NCBI GenBank assembly: GCA_033549345.1
Contig: JAWSUT010000043.1
Span: forward strand, 1 to 17,056
Direction: 5' to 3'
Source of the DNA: JAWSUT01 sp033549345
Lineage (GTDB): Bacteria; Bacillota; Dethiobacteria; Dethiobacterales; Dethiobacteraceae
DNA length: 17,056 nucleotides
Shown piece after piece: positions 1 to 7,099 of this stretch; within the stretch, counting starts at the first letter, position 1; each line of letters opens with the position of its first letter. The position numbers and the translations under genes are program-made. Below the pieces are notes generated by a model that was given only the letters and a program-made list of their open reading frames with translations, was not told the origin of the DNA and ran no database searches.

Positions 1-201
1 GGTAAACTCTTTTTGGCTGGAGTTACAGCCCTTTTTAACATCGTTTTTTTGAAACATCGCAATTAGCTCAGAATATGAAGGAAACTTCAAGGTTATCTAG
101 AATAAAAACCCAGCTAATTTACTAATTCCTCTGCTTCCTTTTCAGACGTACATGCATCGGATTGGTTCCATCCTATGTGGCAGCCTGGGTTTTGACGGTA
201 C
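1..201. other. Left edge, no supported gene
   Basis: No complete gene is visible here. Plus frame 1 is open from the edge to a TAG at 64-66 and reads as a short hydrophobic stretch (KLFLAGVTALFNIVFLKHRN), which could be the C-terminus of a membrane protein starting outside the window. Frame 2 is also open for 16 codons, so this is weak. A short hairpin (GGCTG at 15-19, CAGCC at 26-30) followed by five T could instead be a plus-strand terminator. Neither reading can be settled without sequence to the left. Confidence 0.25.
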
Positions 202-226
202 AAAAAAAGGAGAGGTTTCCCTCTCC
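202..226 (-). terminator. Rho-independent terminator after the distal S41 peptidase
   Basis: The stem is GGAGAGG (209-215) pairing with CCTCTCC (220-226) around a 4-base loop. On the minus strand it is followed by seven T (202-208). It lies 44 bases past the stop codon of the peptidase gene at 270, so it ends that minus-strand transcript. Confidence 0.88.
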
Positions 227-269
227 TATGCAGAGTCAGCTGTACTGCTTTACGCTACCGTAACAAAAA

Positions 270-1712
270 CTAGTCCCAGGCAACAACCACTTCACGGTTT
301 AGGGCGTCCCACCAGACCCGGGCGCCCAGTGCCTCCGCCACGGCACGTGCCGGTATAAATGAACGGTCGCCTCTGATAATCGTCTGGCCATACAGATCAA
401 ACTCTTCCCCGTTACGGAAGCCGCGGCTGCCGTCGACGGGGATTGTTACTGTCACATCATCTTTTTCCAGGACTGCTGTCCGGTTTGTTTCATCCCAGCT
501 TATATCCGTACCCATTGCATCTGCAATAAATCGCAGAGGTACATAGCTTCTGTTATCCTCAATAAATGGTGCGTTCTCCAGCTCCCGGTCGCCGGCCGTT
601 GTCCAGGCGGTAAGACGGTCAATGCCAAAGACCAATGTCGGTGAGGTATTACGGATCATCTGCAGGGCAGCAGCGAACTGCTCTTCATCTCCCTGTACAG
701 GAACTCCCGGCGCCAAACCCATTTTATCAATGGCCTGTCCGTTAGGTGTATAGTAGCGCGCAACCGTCATCTTCAGTGCACCGCCATTTGAGAGCGGAAT
801 AAACTGCTGCACGGACGCTTTACCGTAGCTTTGTTCACCAAGCAGCACACCTGTGTTTAAATCCTGAATGGCGCCTGCCAGCAGTTCTGCAGCGCTCGCT
901 GAACTGTTATTAATTAAAACAATGAGGTTTGGTAGGGTTTCTCCATCTGCCGTGTTAGTAAAGACCTCCTCACCAAAGCGGTTGCGTAGCGTTACTACAG
1001 GTCCCTCCGGCAAGATTTCCCCGGCAACTTCCAGTACCGCATCCAGATAGCCCCCCGGATTGTAACGCAAATCCAGAATATAGCCGCGGGGCTCACTTTC
1101 TTTTAGTCTGGTTAACGTTTCGCGGAACTGGAGCGGAGTCTGCATGGTAAAATTATGGATATAAATATAGCCCACATCGCCGATTGTTTCTCCGAACACA
1201 GTCGGTACAGAAATTATCCCCCGGGTCACCGAAACTTCAAACTCACTGCCCTCACGCCGGATACCCAGTACGACCTGCGTATCCGGTTCTCCTTTAATAA
1301 GCCCTGCGGCAGCATCCAGAGGAAGCCCCGCCAGAGATGTCCCGTCAACACTGAAAATCACATCGCCAGGTAAAATCCCCGCACTCTCCGCAGGCGAACC
1401 TTCAAAGACAAGCTCCACAAACAGCCCGTCCTCAGCCTCACTGATCTGAACACCAATACCACTGTAGGCAGCATCCATCGCCTCAAGAAACATTGCAAAT
1501 ATTTTAGGAGAATAATACTCTGTATACGGATCATTCAAAAAACTGCCTAGCTCTTCCGGGTCGGTGAAACGTAAGGATGCAGAGTCTACTTCATCCACAT
1601 AGTACATCTCAATCAACTGGTAGATCTCTTCATTGGGGTTAGCCCAGGCCTGTACAGGTGCAATCAGAATCAGCATCATAGCAAGCAACAAGACAGTCAA
1701 ACGTTTATACAA
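270..1712 (-). CDS. Exported S41 family (C-terminal processing) peptidase with PDZ and stalk domains
   Basis: Serine endopeptidase of the CtpA/Prc type, expected to act outside the cytoplasmic membrane. Order of parts: N-terminal signal or anchor helix (about residues 4-25), a short helical segment, a PDZ domain (about 80-165) that in this family recognises substrate C-termini, the S41 catalytic core (about 165-340), and a C-terminal copper-amine-oxidase-N-like stalk domain (about 360-480) with the typical 'RSYVPLRFIADAMG' signature. The catalytic Ser-Lys pair is present: S273 in the SAAE motif and K298 in YGKAS, exactly 25 residues apart as in E. coli Prc (S430/K455), with the conserved Gln four residues on (Q302). 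Start choice: the ATG at 1727 has no ribosome binding site, while GGAGGTG at 1719-1725 sits correctly before an in-frame TTG at 1712, which removes five residues. It is separated from wecC by a terminator, so it probably has its own promoter, although none is clear in 1728-1792. It is a paralogue of the peptidase at 3964-5409. Confidence 0.9.
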   Translation of the reverse strand: MYKRLTVLLLAMMLILIAPVQAWANPNEEIYQLIEMYYVDEVDSASLRFTDPEELGSFLNDPYTEYYSPKIFAMFLEAMDAAYSGIGVQISEAEDGLFVELVFEGSPAESAGILPGDVIFSVDGTSLAGLPLDAAAGLIKGEPDTQVVLGIRREGSEFEVSVTRGIISVPTVFGETIGDVGYIYIHNFTMQTPLQFRETLTRLKESEPRGYILDLRYNPGGYLDAVLEVAGEILPEGPVVTLRNRFGEEVFTNTADGETLPNLIVLINNSSASAAELLAGAIQDLNTGVLLGEQSYGKASVQQFIPLSNGGALKMTVARYYTPNGQAIDKMGLAPGVPVQGDEEQFAAALQMIRNTSPTLVFGIDRLTAWTTAGDRELENAPFIEDNRSYVPLRFIADAMGTDISWDETNRTAVLEKDDVTVTIPVDGSRGFRNGEEFDLYGQTIIRGDRSFIPARAVAEALGARVWWDALNREVVVAWD

Positions 1713-1792
1713 TCTCTGCACCTCCATTTATCTGGAAAGGTATTCCTTCTTCCGCAGTATTCGCCAATAACTGTCATATTTCCTTTTCCAAT

Positions 1793-1820
1793 AAAAAAAC
1801 TCCTCCGCCCGGAGGAGTTT
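1793..1820 (-). terminator. Terminator of the efflux/wecG-wecC operon
   Basis: A perfect 10-bp stem (AAACTCCTCC at 1797-1806 with GGAGGAGTTT at 1811-1820) encloses a 4-base loop. On the minus strand it runs into a T tract (1793-1799). It begins three bases beyond the wecC stop codon at 1823. A T run also exists on the plus side, so the hairpin could work in both directions, but no plus-strand gene arrives here. Confidence 0.9.
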
Positions 1821-1822
1821 TT

Positions 1823-3112
1823 TTATAAGTTTATTGCGTCACGGCATAGGGATATTTCAGGCTTTTGCCGCTCACCTAACATGACCACTGAAAAACCCGC
1901 ACTTTCCCAGGCTTCCCGGTCCAGCGCATTCCGTGTGTCAAACACAACTTTACGGCGAACCAGGGGCGCCACCTTTGCCGGATTAATAAACCGGAATTCA
2001 TCATGATTAACTAATAGCACCAGCAAATCGGCACGGTGCAGCGCTTCAGAGAGAGGTGCCGTTTTACACCCTTTTGCCAAAGGATCATAGGCCACCACCT
2101 GACAGTCCGTATCCTGGAGATATTTGGCAATTTCCAGCGCCGGGCTTTCACGGCAGTCATCCACATTGGGTTTATAGGTCAGGCCAAGCAGAGCCACTTT
2201 CGGAGATACAATTCCTGCCACCAGTTCCCTGATTGTGCTGACCACATGATGCGGCATACCGTCATTTATTTCCCTTGCCGAGCGGATCAGTTTCGCCAGG
2301 TTACCGGCCTGTTCCACGATAAACCAGGGATCCACGGCAATGCAGTGGCCGCCCACTCCGGGCCCCGGCTGGAGAATATTTACCCTTGGGTGGTTATTGG
2401 CAAAATGAATGGCATCCCAGACGTTCACGCCAGTTTTTTCCGCAATCAGGGCAAACTCATTGGCCAGGGCGATATTTACATCCCGGAATGTGTTTTCCAT
2501 CAGTTTGGTCATTTCCGCTGTAGTGGCGTCTGTGGTGAAGACTTCCCCCTGAACAAACGAACTGTACAGTTCCTTGGCCGCAATCGCAGAGCGCTCATCC
2601 ACACCTCCAACCACACGGCTATTGTGGATAAGCTCTTCCAAAATCCGGCCGGGCAGAACACGTTCCGGACAAAAAGCTACCAATAATTCCTCCCCTACCT
2701 TCAATCCGCTCTTTTGCAGAACAGGCAGAAGAACATCAAGGGTGGTTCGCGGCGGAACGGTAGATTCAAGAATCACCAGGCTGCCTTTTCTTACATAGGG
2801 AACCAGCGATTCAGCGGCACTCTGTACAAAGCTGAGGTCAGCTGTCTTCTCAGAGGTAAACGGAGTAGGTACAGCAATAATAAAGGCGTCGGCCGGCTCA
2901 GGTACGGACACGGCACGCAGCCGGCCTTCCTTTACCGCCGCCGCCACTTTTTCTTCCAGAAAGGGTTCGGAGATATGAATTCGCCCGTGATTAATTTCAT
3001 TTATCGCATGGGTATTTGTATCAACGCCTACGACAGAGTGGCCACTGTCGGCCAGTACAGCTGCCGTTGGCAGGCCGATATATCCCAGGCCTATTACGCA
3101 AATTTTTTTCAT
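1823..3112 (-). CDS. wecC: UDP-N-acetyl-D-mannosamine dehydrogenase (nucleotide-sugar dehydrogenase)
   Basis: Cytoplasmic enzyme that oxidises UDP-ManNAc to UDP-ManNAc-uronate using two NAD+, feeding cell-surface polysaccharide synthesis. The 429 residues match the usual family length. Visible are the N-terminal NAD-binding Rossmann motif GLGYIG (8-13), the ESTVPP segment (116-121), FCPERVLPG (148-156), the central helix with K203 and N207, the active-site GGHCIAVDP with catalytic Cys257, and the C-terminal UDP-binding domain beginning LLGLTYKPNVDDCRESPA (308-325). The YKPNVDDCRESPA pattern fits the WecC/UDP-ManNAc branch better than classical UDP-glucose dehydrogenases, but substrate is inferred. 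The start ATG overlaps the wecG stop codon by four bases (ATGA), with GAGGGGG upstream, so the two genes are translationally coupled. No WecB epimerase gene, which would make UDP-ManNAc, lies in this window. Confidence 0.9.
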   Translation of the reverse strand: MKKICVIGLGYIGLPTAAVLADSGHSVVGVDTNTHAINEINHGRIHISEPFLEEKVAAAVKEGRLRAVSVPEPADAFIIAVPTPFTSEKTADLSFVQSAAESLVPYVRKGSLVILESTVPPRTTLDVLLPVLQKSGLKVGEELLVAFCPERVLPGRILEELIHNSRVVGGVDERSAIAAKELYSSFVQGEVFTTDATTAEMTKLMENTFRDVNIALANEFALIAEKTGVNVWDAIHFANNHPRVNILQPGPGVGGHCIAVDPWFIVEQAGNLAKLIRSAREINDGMPHHVVSTIRELVAGIVSPKVALLGLTYKPNVDDCRESPALEIAKYLQDTDCQVVAYDPLAKGCKTAPLSEALHRADLLVLLVNHDEFRFINPAKVAPLVRRKVVFDTRNALDREAWESAGFSVVMLGERQKPEISLCRDAINL

Positions 3113-3861
3113 TCTCTATCCCCCTCAGACTTTAGAAGGCCAAATTTACTCCGCAATACCAGCAGCATAAACCTGGGCAGTGCTGACATTCTTAAAATAC
3201 GTGTAGGTTCGCTAAAAAGGCGGTAGCTCCATTCCAAGCCACTTTTCTGCATCCAGACGGGAGCACGTTTCTTTTTCCCGCTAATCACATCAAAGCTGCC
3301 GCCCACACCCATACAGACAGGCACACCAATACGCGACTGGTAAGCCTCAATAAACTGCTCTTGCCTGGGACTGCCCATACCCACAAAAAGAATGTCCGGC
3401 TCAGCGGCACGTATTTTCTCCACCAGAGCTTCTTCACTTTCTGCATTAAAATAGCCGTCATGAAAGCCGGCCACCTGCAGGCCGGGAAACTTCGCCTGCC
3501 AGCCTGCGGCCACATCTGCGGCCACACCGGGTGCTGCACCCAGTAAATAGACTCTCCAGCCCCTCCGGGCGGCTTCTGCCACCAGTGCCAAGAGCAAATC
3601 CACTCCGGTTACACGCTGGGGGAACGGTTTACCCAAAAGTTTCCCAGCCCAAAGGATACCCATTCCGTCGGGAATAAACAAATCCGCCCGCGTTAACAGA
3701 CGGTAAAGTTGTTCGTCTGCCAGAGCTTTCATTATTTTTTCCGGATTAATTGCCAGAATCCAGGATGGTTCCCCTCCAGCAATACTTTCCGCTACCCGCT
3801 CCAAAGCATCCCCGTAAGTCAGCGCATTTACGGGGATACCAAGAATAGTATGTCTTTTCAT
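3109..3861 (-). CDS. wecG: WecG/TagA/CpsF family glycosyltransferase
   Basis: GT26 enzyme. Characterised members transfer ManNAc (TagA) or ManNAcA (WecG) from the UDP-sugar to undecaprenyl-PP-GlcNAc on the inner face of the cytoplasmic membrane, the first committed step of teichoic acid or related polymers. The 250-residue protein shows the family blocks in order: ILGIPVNALT (6-15), AINPEKIM (37-44), PDGMGI (64-69) containing D65, which aligns with the proposed catalytic base of Thermoanaerobacter TagA, GAAPGVA (108-114), FVGMGSPRQE (159-168) and GVGGSFDVISGKKKRAP (185-201). The basic C-terminal tail with RLFSEPTRILRM (214-225), used for membrane attachment in TagA, is complete. Start at 3861 is chosen because family members begin at this point; an upstream in-frame ATG at 3918 would add residues unlike the family. 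The ribosome binding site is weak. Whether it uses ManNAc or, given wecC next door, ManNAcA cannot be decided. Confidence 0.9.
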   Translation of the reverse strand: MKRHTILGIPVNALTYGDALERVAESIAGGEPSWILAINPEKIMKALADEQLYRLLTRADLFIPDGMGILWAGKLLGKPFPQRVTGVDLLLALVAEAARRGWRVYLLGAAPGVAADVAAGWQAKFPGLQVAGFHDGYFNAESEEALVEKIRAAEPDILFVGMGSPRQEQFIEAYQSRIGVPVCMGVGGSFDVISGKKKRAPVWMQKSGLEWSYRLFSEPTRILRMSALPRFMLLVLRSKFGLLKSEGDRE

Positions 3862-3906
3862 TGACTCACAGCTTTCAGCATGGATTGTGGAAAACACAAC
3901 AAAGCC

Positions 3907-3935
3907 ATTATAACGCATATTTTCATAAGGAACAA
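3907..3935 (-). promoter_or_regulatory. Probable internal sigma-A promoter for wecG-wecC
   Basis: On the minus strand a perfect -10 box TATAAT (3907-3912) lies 17 bases after TTGTTC (3930-3935), which keeps the TTG of the -35 consensus. Transcription would start near 3900, about 40 bases before the wecG ATG at 3861, in the only sizeable gap (102 bases) of the block. It would let the two sugar genes be expressed without the efflux operon promoter. Confidence 0.55.
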
Positions 3936-3938
3936 TAG

Positions 3939-3950
3939 AGGAATATTCCT
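3939..3950. promoter_or_regulatory. 12-bp perfect palindrome upstream of the wecG promoter
   Basis: AGGAATATTCCT is a perfect palindrome three bases upstream of the -35 box of the predicted wecG promoter. The position suits an activator or repressor site. It is too short to act as a terminator and has no adjacent T tract. Function is inferred from position only. Confidence 0.3.
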
Positions 3951-3963
3951 GCAGTGCATCAGA

Positions 3964-5409
3964 CTACCAGCTAACCGTAACCTGGCGTGCATCATGATTC
4001 CAATAGACCTGCGAACCCAACGTTTCCGCAATTGTACGCACAGGAAGGTAGGCACGATCTGCCCGGATTTCAACAGGCGCTTCCAACGAAATGGCCTTAC
4101 CGTTTAGATAAACAATATTCTCCCGCAGCGGTATACGCAGCTCTGTTTCGCCCTGCCGGAGTGTAGCAGTAAAGCTTGGCTCATCCCACTCAACTAAATA
4201 GCCCATCGATTCCGCCAACAGACGCAATGGAATATAGCTCCGGCCATCCTGAATAAATGGAGGATAATCGGCTTCGACAATATTTTTCGCCACCCAGACA
4301 TTAGTGCGCCCGATTGTGAATGTCAACTGCTGTCCCGCATTGTGCTTCACCAGCGAAACTGCATATCCAAGCTGTGCATGCCAGTCATAGATTTCTATAT
4401 CCGGCACAATCCCAGCTTTCTCTATCGCTTTGCCCGAAGGTGTAAAGAAGCGTGCCGTGGTTAAACGCAAACCTCCGTTATCCGACAATCGGAACACACT
4501 CTGCACAGTACCTTTGCCAAAGCTGTTGTTGCCCACAACCAGACCCGCGCCCCGGTCCTGCACGGCACCGGCCAGAATTTCAGCCGCACTGGCCGTCTCG
4601 CCATCCACCAAAATAACCAAAAAGGGAAATGGTGCAGGGTCCTGGCGGCTCACGAGTACCGTCTCAGAACCCTGCCTGCCCTGCAGCCGCACCACCGGGC
4701 CCTCGGGCACCAACTCCTGCGCTATCTCCAGCACAGAGGAAAGCGCTCCGCCCGGATTACCCCGCAGATCCACAATAAGACCGTGCGGCAGCTGCAAGCG
4801 CAGCTCTCTGAGTACCACCCTGAAATCCCGGGGTGCATTAGCATTGAAATTATTCAGTTCAATTACGGCCACACCGTCCCGCATACTTCCTAACACGGAA
4901 GGAATCTGAATAATTACGCGCGTCATCGTTACACTGAATGTTTTTCCGTCCCGAAGCAGCGTTACCGTAACCTCGCTTCCCGGTATGCCGCGCAATAGCA
5001 TAGCCACTTCCTGCACCGAAAGCCCGTCCACGGTGTTACCGTCCACAGCAATGATTTCATCCATAAAGCGCAGTCCCGCCGCAGATGCCGGCGTATTTTT
5101 GTGCACCGTCCAGATTAGCAGGCGCTCCTCATGGATAACAATCTGTGTACCAATGCCACCGTAATAACCCTGGTGCGTGTCCAAATACTGTTTAAGCACA
5201 TCCGGCGGAAAGTATGTAAAGTACGGGTCGTTGATAAATGACCCGATTTCTGCCAACGTTTTCTGCGGCAAAACAGTCCCGTCCACCGGCTCAACTGCGT
5301 GGCTTTCAACAATCTGTTGAATCTGGGACAACGGGGCTGCTTCCGCTGCTGTAAAAAGTACTATGATAACGGAACATACAATAATTAGGTAAAAACTAAA
5401 CCGTTTCAT
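3964..5409 (-). CDS. Exported S41 family peptidase with PDZ and stalk domains, in the efflux operon
   Basis: Second CtpA/Prc-type serine peptidase, 481 residues, with the same architecture as the one at 270-1712: N-terminal hydrophobic signal (about 3-25), PDZ domain (about 82-165), S41 core, and C-terminal copper-amine-oxidase-N-like stalk (about 362-481) with RSYIPLRLLAESMG and RAYLPVRTIAETLG repeats. The catalytic pair is S274 in ETASAAE and K299 in FGKGTVQ, again 25 residues apart, with Q303 following. The substrate-site region LIVDLRGNPGG (211-221) is intact. Start at 5409 is chosen because it gives an N-terminal signal peptide and has GGAGAGAGGAG just upstream; the reading frame continues upstream but only through the tetR gene. 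The start lies inside the tetR 3' end (14-base overlap), so it is co-transcribed with the pump. A role in processing envelope proteins is inferred; the substrate is unknown. Confidence 0.9.
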   Translation of the reverse strand: MKRFSFYLIIVCSVIIVLFTAAEAAPLSQIQQIVESHAVEPVDGTVLPQKTLAEIGSFINDPYFTYFPPDVLKQYLDTHQGYYGGIGTQIVIHEERLLIWTVHKNTPASAAGLRFMDEIIAVDGNTVDGLSVQEVAMLLRGIPGSEVTVTLLRDGKTFSVTMTRVIIQIPSVLGSMRDGVAVIELNNFNANAPRDFRVVLRELRLQLPHGLIVDLRGNPGGALSSVLEIAQELVPEGPVVRLQGRQGSETVLVSRQDPAPFPFLVILVDGETASAAEILAGAVQDRGAGLVVGNNSFGKGTVQSVFRLSDNGGLRLTTARFFTPSGKAIEKAGIVPDIEIYDWHAQLGYAVSLVKHNAGQQLTFTIGRTNVWVAKNIVEADYPPFIQDGRSYIPLRLLAESMGYLVEWDEPSFTATLRQGETELRIPLRENIVYLNGKAISLEAPVEIRADRAYLPVRTIAETLGSQVYWNHDARQVTVSW

Positions 5410-5998
5410 CCCTGGCTCCTCTCTCCAGTCCATACAGGTAAAAGTCGAGGAGTTTGCTAACCACCTCCTCCGAGTTAGGTATCGTTTTTTCTTCCAAAAG
5501 TACAAATGCCCATAAACCTGTCAGTGTTCCGAGGAATACCTGGGAAATTAACCGCACATCCACCTGACGGAACTCACCTGCGCCTATTCCTTCCCGGAGC
5601 ACATTACTGATGAATCGTTCCAGATGCTGATGATGAGAACGTACAATATCCTGAAACCCGTAATCGGGCATTCTGCGTTCAGCGAGAATAACCCGGGCGA
5701 TATTAACTTTCTTTTCAATAAATCCAAGATGGTAACAAAACAATTTCTCCAGTTTTTCTCTGGCTGTCCGCCCGCTGCTGGCACTATGCATAATTTCCCT
5801 GAAATAAATCTGCGAACCCGCCTGGGCCATTGCGGCAAACAGCTCGTCCTTGCTGCGAAAGTATTCATAGATCGTTCCTTTGCCCACGCCTGCTTTTTCC
5901 GCAATGTCCTCGATCTTCACCTGATGAAAAGGATACTTGCCAAAGTCATCCATAGCTGCTTCAAGAATACGACGCTTCTTGTCACTCATGTCCTGCAT
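5396..5998 (-). CDS. TetR/AcrR family transcriptional regulator
   Basis: DNA-binding repressor of 200 residues, a usual TetR length. Residues 6-55 form the HTH domain, with the classic recognition segment KAGVGKGTIYEYFRSKDELF (35-54). The C-terminal half is a divergent helical ligand-binding domain, so the inducer cannot be guessed. Start at 5998 is preceded by AGGGGGG at a suitable distance; a second ATG three codons in is less well placed. The gene begins nine bases after the tolC-like stop codon and overlaps the next gene by 14 bases, so it sits inside the operon it most likely controls through the palindrome at 11441-11456. That would make it autoregulatory. The assignment of this operator to this protein is an inference from context. 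Confidence 0.92.
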   Translation of the reverse strand: MQDMSDKKRRILEAAMDDFGKYPFHQVKIEDIAEKAGVGKGTIYEYFRSKDELFAAMAQAGSQIYFREIMHSASSGRTAREKLEKLFCYHLGFIEKKVNIARVILAERRMPDYGFQDIVRSHHQHLERFISNVLREGIGAGEFRQVDVRLISQVFLGTLTGLWAFVLLEEKTIPNSEEVVSKLLDFYLYGLERGARDETV

Positions 5999-6007
5999 AG
6001 TGCCCCC

Positions 6008-7099
6008 CTATTCCACGGCTCTGCCGATGGCCAGCAGCCACTGCAGATACGTTAGATAGTGGTCGTATTTTGCATTGAGCAGTTGGGATTCCAGTTCAGA
6101 GAGTGTAACCCGGGCAGTTAGTACATCCACCTGCGTCCCAATCCCTGCCTCATAACGGAGGCTTGCCAGCCGATAGCTTTCTGCGGCATATGTTACGCTT
6201 TGTTCCAGGGCTGCCAGCTGCTTTTCCAGTACTAAAAAACTGTTATGGAGCTGATGTACCTGGAAACGGATGTTTTGTTCCGTCTCATCCATATTTAGAC
6301 GTGCCTCAGCCAGTTCAAGTTCCGCTTCCCGGTAGAAGATATCCTGATCCTGAAAATAAGATTTCGCCAGATTAAATGCCTTTTCCTTCAAAAAAAGCTT
6401 CCCCCGCGCATCAATTATTTCCAGGCGGTTTGCCAAGGCTTGGGTCAGACCGTCCTGCAGGTGAACCTCACCAATCGTTGGCAGTTCTACTTCACTGACG
6501 TCCGCCGGCAGGAGCAGCTGTCGCCCTGTCGTCATGTTCAGGGTCAGTTCCGCTGTGTTAGCAGTATTCTCTGCAGCATAAAGCCGGGCTTCCTCCTGTG
6601 CAACCTGGGCTTCGGCACCCAAGACATCACTTTTTGCCACCGTTCCCGCTTCCAAAGCAGCCTCAGCCAAACGCTTCATTTCCCTTGCCCTGTCAAGGCT
6701 CATCTCTGCCAGACGTAAATTTTTCCTGGCCTTGAGCAGACCGATGTAGCTCTGCCAGGCTTCCAGTGCCAGACGGTTCTGTGTCATCTTCCGTGCTTGT
6801 TGGGCCAAAACCAAAGCCTGTTCCGCTTCCAGCGGGCCCAGGTGTAACATCTTAAATTCATTCAGGGGAAGGCTGCCCGTCTGATTATAAATATTCTGCA
6901 AGTCATACACTGCCGACTGCACCTGATCATACCCTAACTCCGCTCTTCTAACCACCAAATCTGAGCGTTCTGCATCCGGGTTTTCGGACTGCGCCATTTG
7001 TATCGCCTGAGGCAGCGTCAGTGTTCCCACTGCAGTTGCAAAACCTGCTGTTACAATGAGTATAGCAGCCATCAACAAGATCAACCGTTTCTTTCTCAT
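6008..7099 (-). CDS. TolC-family efflux protein, apparently lacking the beta-barrel insertions
   Basis: Outer component of the tripartite pump, 363 residues against about 490 for the E. coli precursor. An N-terminal signal peptide (about 1-23) is followed by two alpha-helical repeats, with long Ala/Glu/Leu/Arg-rich helices. The two tip turns that meet the fusion protein are well kept: AGTVAKSDV (151-159) and AGIGTQVDV (318-326), aligning with GLVAITDV and GTRTIVDV of E. coli TolC. The segments that carry the membrane beta-strands are not: in repeat 2 the stretch from NRLEII to HNSF is about 65 residues where E. coli has about 115, and in repeat 1 the corresponding part is about 20 residues shorter. 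E. coli figures are from memory of that sequence. Start overlaps the RND stop by four bases and has GGAGGTG upstream. Whether it reaches any outer membrane is doubtful. Confidence 0.85.
   Translation of the reverse strand: MRKKRLILLMAAILIVTAGFATAVGTLTLPQAIQMAQSENPDAERSDLVVRRAELGYDQVQSAVYDLQNIYNQTGSLPLNEFKMLHLGPLEAEQALVLAQQARKMTQNRLALEAWQSYIGLLKARKNLRLAEMSLDRAREMKRLAEAALEAGTVAKSDVLGAEAQVAQEEARLYAAENTANTAELTLNMTTGRQLLLPADVSEVELPTIGEVHLQDGLTQALANRLEIIDARGKLFLKEKAFNLAKSYFQDQDIFYREAELELAEARLNMDETEQNIRFQVHQLHNSFLVLEKQLAALEQSVTYAAESYRLASLRYEAGIGTQVDVLTARVTLSELESQLLNAKYDHYLTYLQWLLAIGRAVE

Noticed and set aside
2036..2686. Plus-strand open frame of 216 codons
   Set aside because: Antisense to wecC, including the active-site region. 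No start signal and no family resemblance.
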